Positions 59,835-64,000 of a stretch of DNA of 64,000 bases are shown in pieces (position 1 is the stretch's first letter; the number at the start of each line of letters is the position of its first letter). The notes under the pieces were generated by a model. It saw only the letters and a list, made by a program, of their open reading frames with translations. It was not told the DNA's origin and searched no databases. The stretch lies in NCBI GenBank assembly GCA_001708385.1, contig CP012388.1:2728001-2792000 (forward strand). The letters are read 5' to 3'. The stretch comes from Flavobacterium psychrophilum. Lineage in GTDB: Bacteria; Bacteroidota; Bacteroidia; Flavobacteriales; Flavobacteriaceae. A program made the position numbers and the translations under genes.

Positions 59835-61673
59835 ATGAAAAGACTATTTAGTATTTTACTACTATTTGCTGCGGGTGTAAGCTTTGCACAAATACAAAGA
59901 GCCGAGCCGCCTTTTTGGTGGAGCGGTATGCACAACCCCGAACTGCAAATTATGTTTTACGGTAAGGACATTGCAAAATATACACCGACGGTATCTAACA
60001 ATGTGGTGATAACAGGTATAACCAAAACCGAAAATCCAAACTATGTTTTTGTGACCATAGACACTAAAAATATTGCTGCTACAGATCTTACTTTTTCATT
60101 TAAAGAAAAGAACAAGACAGCCTTTACTCATAAATATTCGCTAAAACAGCGAAACGCCAATTCGGCACAAAGGGAAAGTTATTCGTCGGCAGATATGATG
60201 TATCTGATCATGCCGGATCGTTTTGCTAACGGCAACCCTAATAATGATTCTGATAAATCGGTTAATGAAAAAGCAGACCGTAATAACCCAAGTGGGCGAC
60301 ACGGAGGAGATATTGAAGGGATTATTAAAAACCTTGACTACCTGGAAGAACTTGGTGCAACAGCTTTATGGAGTACGCCACTTTGCGAGGATAACGACAA
60401 AGGATATTCGTACCACGGTTATGCACAGACCGATCTGTATAAAATAGATCCGCGTTACGGTACTAACGAAGACTATGTTCGCCTTTCGGCAGAAATGAAA
60501 AAACGCGGTATGAAACTGGTGCTTGATTATGTTACCAACCACTGGGGAGCAGAGCACTGGATGTATAAAGACCTGCCAACGTATGAGTGGATTCACCAGT
60601 TTCCGGGATACTCGCAGTCTAATTACCGCATGACAACGCAGTTTGATACGAATGCATCTAAAATAGACAGAAGGCAATGTGTAGATGGCTGGTTTGTACC
60701 GTCTATGCCCGACCTTAACCAGAGTAATCCGCTGGTATTAAATTACCTGACGCAAAATGCCATTTGGTGGATAGAATATGCTGATTTAGGCGGTTTCCGT
60801 GTGGATACCTATTCGTATAACGACAAAGCCGGTATTGCAAAATGGACAAAAGCTATTACGGATGAGTATCCGTATTTTAACATTGTTGGCGAGGTTTGGA
60901 TGCACGACCAGGCGCAAATGGCGTACTGGCAGAAAGACAGCAAAATTGCTGCTATACAAAGCTACAATTCATACCTGCCGAGTGTAATGGATTTTACCTT
61001 ACAGGATGCGTTTGGAAGCATGTTTAATGAAGATAAATCGGATTGGGATAAGGGTATGCAAAAAGCCTACGATAATTTCACGAATGACTTTTTATATCCT
61101 GACACAAATAACATTCTGATTTTTACCGAAAACCATGATACAGGCCGTTTTAACGAGATCTATAAAAACGATTTTAATAAATATAAAATGGCTATGACGC
61201 TACTGGCAACAGTAAGGGGTATTCCGCAATTATACTACGGTAGCGAAATAGGTATGGCAGGCGACAAAGGCAAAGGCGATGCCGACATCCGCAGGGATTT
61301 CCCGGGTGGTTGGGCCGGCGATAGCAACAATGCTTTTACAAAAGCAGGACGTACGGCAGAACAGCAAAAATTCTTTGAGGTTACGTCGAAACTATTTACA
61401 TGGAGAAAAAGTAAAGATGTAATTCATACCGGTAAAACAACGCACTACCTGCCTCATGATAATGTATATGTTTATTTTAGGCATAACGACAAAGAATCTG
61501 TAATGGTAGTTATTAATAACAGTAACGAGTCAAAAACATTTGGCACGGCACGTTTCGGCGAAAGCCTTAAAAACTACAAATCGGGTACCGATGTGGTTAC
61601 GGGTAAAGCTGTAAATGTAACAGGCGATATTACTATGGAGCCAAAATCGGCGATTGTATTAGAACTTAAATAA
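59835..61673 (+). CDS. GH13 neopullulanase/cyclomaltodextrinase, periplasmic (SusA-like)
   Basis: A 612-residue protein from the ATG at 59835, with a signal peptide ending V-S-F-A-Q. The N-terminal ~90 residues form the cyclomaltodextrinase-type domain (R-A-E-P-P-F-W-W-S-G-M). The GH13 barrel has D-Y-V-T-N-H-W-G, G-G-F-R-V-D-T-Y (nucleophile), V-G-E-V-W (acid/base) and F-T-E-N-H-D-T-G-R-F. It should trim maltodextrins in the periplasm, as SusA does. It follows the phosphorylase gene after about 100 bp. Confidence 0.93.
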   Translation: MKRLFSILLLFAAGVSFAQIQRAEPPFWWSGMHNPELQIMFYGKDIAKYTPTVSNNVVITGITKTENPNYVFVTIDTKNIAATDLTFSFKEKNKTAFTHKYSLKQRNANSAQRESYSSADMMYLIMPDRFANGNPNNDSDKSVNEKADRNNPSGRHGGDIEGIIKNLDYLEELGATALWSTPLCEDNDKGYSYHGYAQTDLYKIDPRYGTNEDYVRLSAEMKKRGMKLVLDYVTNHWGAEHWMYKDLPTYEWIHQFPGYSQSNYRMTTQFDTNASKIDRRQCVDGWFVPSMPDLNQSNPLVLNYLTQNAIWWIEYADLGGFRVDTYSYNDKAGIAKWTKAITDEYPYFNIVGEVWMHDQAQMAYWQKDSKIAAIQSYNSYLPSVMDFTLQDAFGSMFNEDKSDWDKGMQKAYDNFTNDFLYPDTNNILIFTENHDTGRFNEIYKNDFNKYKMAMTLLATVRGIPQLYYGSEIGMAGDKGKGDADIRRDFPGGWAGDSNNAFTKAGRTAEQQKFFEVTSKLFTWRKSKDVIHTGKTTHYLPHDNVYVYFRHNDKESVMVVINNSNESKTFGTARFGESLKNYKSGTDVVTGKAVNVTGDITMEPKSAIVLELK

Positions 61674-61693
61674 GTCACTAAAGAAATTATTAT

Positions 61694-63127
61694 ATGAAAA
61701 AGACACTTCTTTTAGTAACCCTTATGGCAGCTTTTGTTAGCTGTAAAGAGGATAAAAAAGCAGCTGAGAAGAAAGATACTGCGCAAAGTGAAACACTGGC
61801 GCCGGTTAGCGATTCCATGATGGAAAACAGCGTTATTTATGAAGCGAACATTCGTAATTATTCTCCCGAAGGTACATTTAATGCTTTTACTAAAGATATA
61901 CCGCAGTTAAAAGGCTTAGGGGTAAAAGTTATCTGGCTGATGCCAATATATCCAATTTCGGTTAAGAACAGAAAAGCAGGCGACCTTGCTGTAGAAGATA
62001 TTAAAGACCCGAAGGAGCGCGAAAAATACCTTGGCAGCTATTATGCTATTTCTGATTATACAGCTATTAACCCTGATCTTGGAACGGAAGCTGATTTTAA
62101 GAAACTGGTAAAAACGGCGCATGATAACGGAATATATATTATTCTTGATTGGGTGGCAAATCATACCGGATGGGATCATAAATGGATTACGGAGCATCCG
62201 GAATATTACCATAAAAATGCAAAAGGTGAAGTTACCGATCCGCTTAATCCTGAAACAGGAAAAAGCTGGGGATGGACGGACGTGGCGCATTTAGACTACA
62301 CAAGTAAAGTGCTATATGAACCTATGAAAAACGAAATGTTATACTGGATAAAAGAGCAGGGTGTAGATGGTTTTAGATGCGACGTTGCCGATAATGTACC
62401 AATTGAATTCTGGCAGTACGCCATACCTAAGCTTAAAGAGGTTAAGCCTGTGTTTATGCTTATGGAGTCTGAGAAAGATTACCTGTTTAACGGATTGTTT
62501 GATATGGGCTATGGCTGGAAAGCACACCACCTGATGAACGATATTGCCAAAGGCAGGAAGAATGTAAAAGATTGGGATGCCCTTGTTGCGCAGGTTGATA
62601 AAGAGTACAAAAAACAGGATATCTGGATGAACTTTACCTCTAACCATGACGAAAACGCATGGAACGGTACCGAATATGAACGCATGGGTAACGGCGCAGA
62701 AGCATTTGCAGCGCTTACTTATATTATGCCGGGCATGCCGCTTATTTACACAGGTCAGGAGTATGACCTTAAGCGCCGCCTTAAATTTTTTGAGCAGGAC
62801 CCTATCACAAAACAAAAAGGGAAAATGTTTTCTGTGTATGAAAAACTGGGTAAGCTTAAAAACAATAACCCCGCACTAAACGGCGGTAAGAAAGCAGCTG
62901 CCTATTCAAGAATAGTAGCCTCTGACGCTGTAAATGTGCTTGCATTTGAGAGGGAAAGTGGAAATGACAAAGTGGTTTATCTTGCTAACCTTAGCGCTAA
63001 ACCTGTAACTTTTAAGGCACCGGTAGAGGGTGAGTATACCAATTACATGAACGATAAAAAAATAACCCTTGCCAAAGGGCAGCAGTTTAGCTTTGCTCCT
63101 TGGGAATATTGGGTACTTGTAAAATAA
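61694..63127 (+). CDS. GH13 alpha-amylase lipoprotein (SusG-like)
   Basis: A 477-residue lipoprotein (lipobox A-F-V-S-C, C17, then K-E-D-K-K). It has a compact GH13 barrel: region I D-W-V-A-N-H-T-G, region II G-F-R-C-D-V-A-D (nucleophile), region III around L-M-E-S-E (acid/base), region IV T-S-N-H-D-E-N-A. The C-terminal ~80 residues are the beta domain. It lacks the large inserted binding domain of B. thetaiotaomicron SusG. It starts 20 bp after the previous amylase gene. Lys after the lipid Cys leaves inner- versus outer-membrane location uncertain. Confidence 0.92.
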   Translation: MKKTLLLVTLMAAFVSCKEDKKAAEKKDTAQSETLAPVSDSMMENSVIYEANIRNYSPEGTFNAFTKDIPQLKGLGVKVIWLMPIYPISVKNRKAGDLAVEDIKDPKEREKYLGSYYAISDYTAINPDLGTEADFKKLVKTAHDNGIYIILDWVANHTGWDHKWITEHPEYYHKNAKGEVTDPLNPETGKSWGWTDVAHLDYTSKVLYEPMKNEMLYWIKEQGVDGFRCDVADNVPIEFWQYAIPKLKEVKPVFMLMESEKDYLFNGLFDMGYGWKAHHLMNDIAKGRKNVKDWDALVAQVDKEYKKQDIWMNFTSNHDENAWNGTEYERMGNGAEAFAALTYIMPGMPLIYTGQEYDLKRRLKFFEQDPITKQKGKMFSVYEKLGKLKNNNPALNGGKKAAAYSRIVASDAVNVLAFERESGNDKVVYLANLSAKPVTFKAPVEGEYTNYMNDKKITLAKGQQFSFAPWEYWVLVK

Positions 63128-63150
63128 AAAATATACGCTATTAGAGAAGT

Positions 63151-63187
63151 AAAGCACAGGCTGAAAAGTCTGTGCTTTTTTTGTCTT
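63151..63187 (+). terminator. Terminator of the maltose-use arm
   Basis: A stem AAAGCACAG/CTGTGCTTT (63151-63159, 63170-63178) with inner pairs, followed by eight T with one G, 23 bp after the amylase stop. Confidence 0.85.
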
Positions 63188-63232
63188 AAATTGTAGCTGT
63201 TTTCGAGAATCAGTCATTTTATCTATAAAATT

Positions 63233-63262
63233 TGAATTTGTGCTAATTTGTGCGATAAGTGG
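63233..63262. repeat. Degenerate intergenic repeat, AATTTGTG type
   Basis: Two adjoining AATTTGTG-like words, then GCGATAAGTGGCA. It resembles the stretch near 15650-15706. Confidence 0.4.
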
Positions 63263-63299
63263 CAAACTCTATTTTATCTTTACCAAAAATCTATTCATT

Positions 63300-63986
63300 A
63301 TGGCGGCAATACTAAAAATTGGCCATCGCGGTGCTAAATCCCATGTGGCAGAAAACACCCTGGCTTCGTTTCAACAAGCGTTAGATATGGGTGTAGACGG
63401 CATTGAGCTCGATGTGCATGTATGTGCAACAGGAGAGCTGGTGGTTATTCATGACTTTACAGTAGACCGTACTACAAACGGCAGCGGCGAAGTACACAAA
63501 ATGACATTGTCTGAACTAAAAAAACTTAGCATAGACGGGCTGTATTCTATACCATTGTTAGATGAGGTTATGGCGTTAGTGAACAGAAAATGCCTGATGA
63601 ATATAGAAATGAAAGGCCGCCATACGGCGAAACCGGTATCTGATTTTATAGATGGCTACGTAAAAAGCCGTGGCTGGAGTTACGACGATTTTGTAGTGTC
63701 GAGTTTTCAGCGTGAGGAGTTGCTTATAATGAGCGATATCAATAAAAATATTCCGCTTGGTATATTAACGCAGGCAAGTGTTACCCAAGCGTGGGAGTGG
63801 GCATCGGAGTTTTCGGCGAAAGCCATACATCCGCACTTTTCGCTGCTGACAGAAAGCAATGTGAAAAAGGCACAGCAGGCTGGCCTAAAGGTGTACACCT
63901 GGACAATTAATGAAACAGAAGATATAGAACGAATAAAATCCTATAATGTAGACGGTATAATATCCGACTATCCAGAGCGACTATGA
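63300..63986 (+). CDS. ugpQ: Glycerophosphodiester phosphodiesterase
   Basis: A 228-residue GDPD from the ATG at 63300; an upstream in-frame start would add a non-conserved 20 residues. The active-site blocks are I-G-H-R-G-A near 7-12, A-E-N-T-L-A-S-F near 17-24, G-I-E-L-D-V-H and V-I-H-D-F-T-V-D-R-T-T-N-G, which hold the metal-binding Glu/Asp and the two catalytic His. There is no signal peptide, so it is a cytoplasmic enzyme hydrolysing glycerophosphodiesters to glycerol 3-phosphate. It is separated from the maltose arm by a terminator, and its stop overlaps the next start. Confidence 0.93.
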   Translation: MAAILKIGHRGAKSHVAENTLASFQQALDMGVDGIELDVHVCATGELVVIHDFTVDRTTNGSGEVHKMTLSELKKLSIDGLYSIPLLDEVMALVNRKCLMNIEMKGRHTAKPVSDFIDGYVKSRGWSYDDFVVSSFQREELLIMSDINKNIPLGILTQASVTQAWEWASEFSAKAIHPHFSLLTESNVKKAQQAGLKVYTWTINETEDIERIKSYNVDGIISDYPERL

Positions 63987-64000
63987 GTAAAAGTTTTGAT
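63983..64000 (+). CDS. Start of the next gene, cut by the window edge
   Basis: An ATG overlaps the ugpQ stop as ATGA, and six codons (M-S-K-S-F-D) remain open to the end of the window. Overlap of this kind suggests translational coupling. Nothing more can be said about the product. Confidence 0.5.

Noticed and set aside
1..64000. Search by eye for CRISPR arrays, insertion sequences, integrases, tRNA and rRNA genes
   Set aside because: I saw no direct-repeat array with spacers, no transposase or integrase motif and no tRNA-like cloverleaf. A weak tRNA could still be missed without a covariance search.

Overview
The window comes from a gliding-type member of the Bacteroidota, most likely a Flavobacterium or close relative in the Flavobacteriaceae. 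The evidence is an adjacent gldE-gldD pair, a type IX secretion (T9SS) sorting domain on a secreted amylase, SusC/SusD/SusE proteins, many short Bacteroidota-style lipoproteins, promoters of the TTTG-N(17-23)-TAnnTTTG type, and mostly absent Shine-Dalgarno sequences. Coding density is high. I found no rRNA, tRNA, CRISPR array, insertion sequence or prophage.

Layout. 1-9.8 kb is a mixed region: the 3' part of a penicillin-binding protein 1C gene, an AraC regulator beside a short-chain dehydrogenase, several small secreted proteins (including a tandem paralogue pair and a retropepsin-like protease), a DUF2971 gene interrupted by an in-frame stop, and an outer-membrane protein/metallophosphoesterase pair. 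9.8-15.7 kb is a conserved core block: RNase G, a 30-residue basic ribosomal-type protein, HU, mutY, ssb, gldE and gldD. 15.7-27.7 kb holds a metal-binding lipoprotein, a pair of M16 peptidases (one without its zinc site), rplU-rpmA, aat, a probable small RNA, DUF3127, a flavin reductase, an unpaired histidine kinase, and greA-HIT. 27.7-36.2 kb has a GH92 alpha-mannosidase, a TonB receptor under a TPP (thiamin pyrophosphate) riboswitch, arfB, a DUF4301 gene, pnuC and a phosphopantetheinyl transferase. 36.2-45 kb has ahcY, a queuosine-precursor transporter, alanine dehydrogenase, the rplM-rpsI-rpsB-tsf ribosomal group and small unknown secreted proteins.

45-63.2 kb is a complete maltodextrin/starch utilisation locus in two divergent arms around a LacI-family regulator. 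The leftward arm (susC, susD, susE, T9SS alpha-amylase) captures and cuts polysaccharide at the cell surface. The rightward arm (lacI, MFS permease, beta-phosphoglucomutase, GH65 maltose phosphorylase, two GH13 enzymes) trims oligosaccharides in the periplasm and breaks down maltose phosphorolytically in the cytoplasm. Two inverted copies of an 11-bp LacI-type half-site lie between the arms. A glycerophosphodiester phosphodiesterase and the first codons of another gene close the window.

The observations most worth following are the TPP riboswitch leader with a start-codon hairpin and an 8-base stretch complementary to the aptamer; an 8-bp tandem repeat just inside the same receptor gene (a candidate phase-variable locus); the in-frame stop in the DUF2971 gene; a structured, terminator-ended RNA with no known gene at about 21.64-21.75 kb; a terminator-like hairpin at the 5' end of the greA transcript; and a degenerate P-loop segment fused to DUF4301. 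No clearly unprecedented multi-gene system was found.
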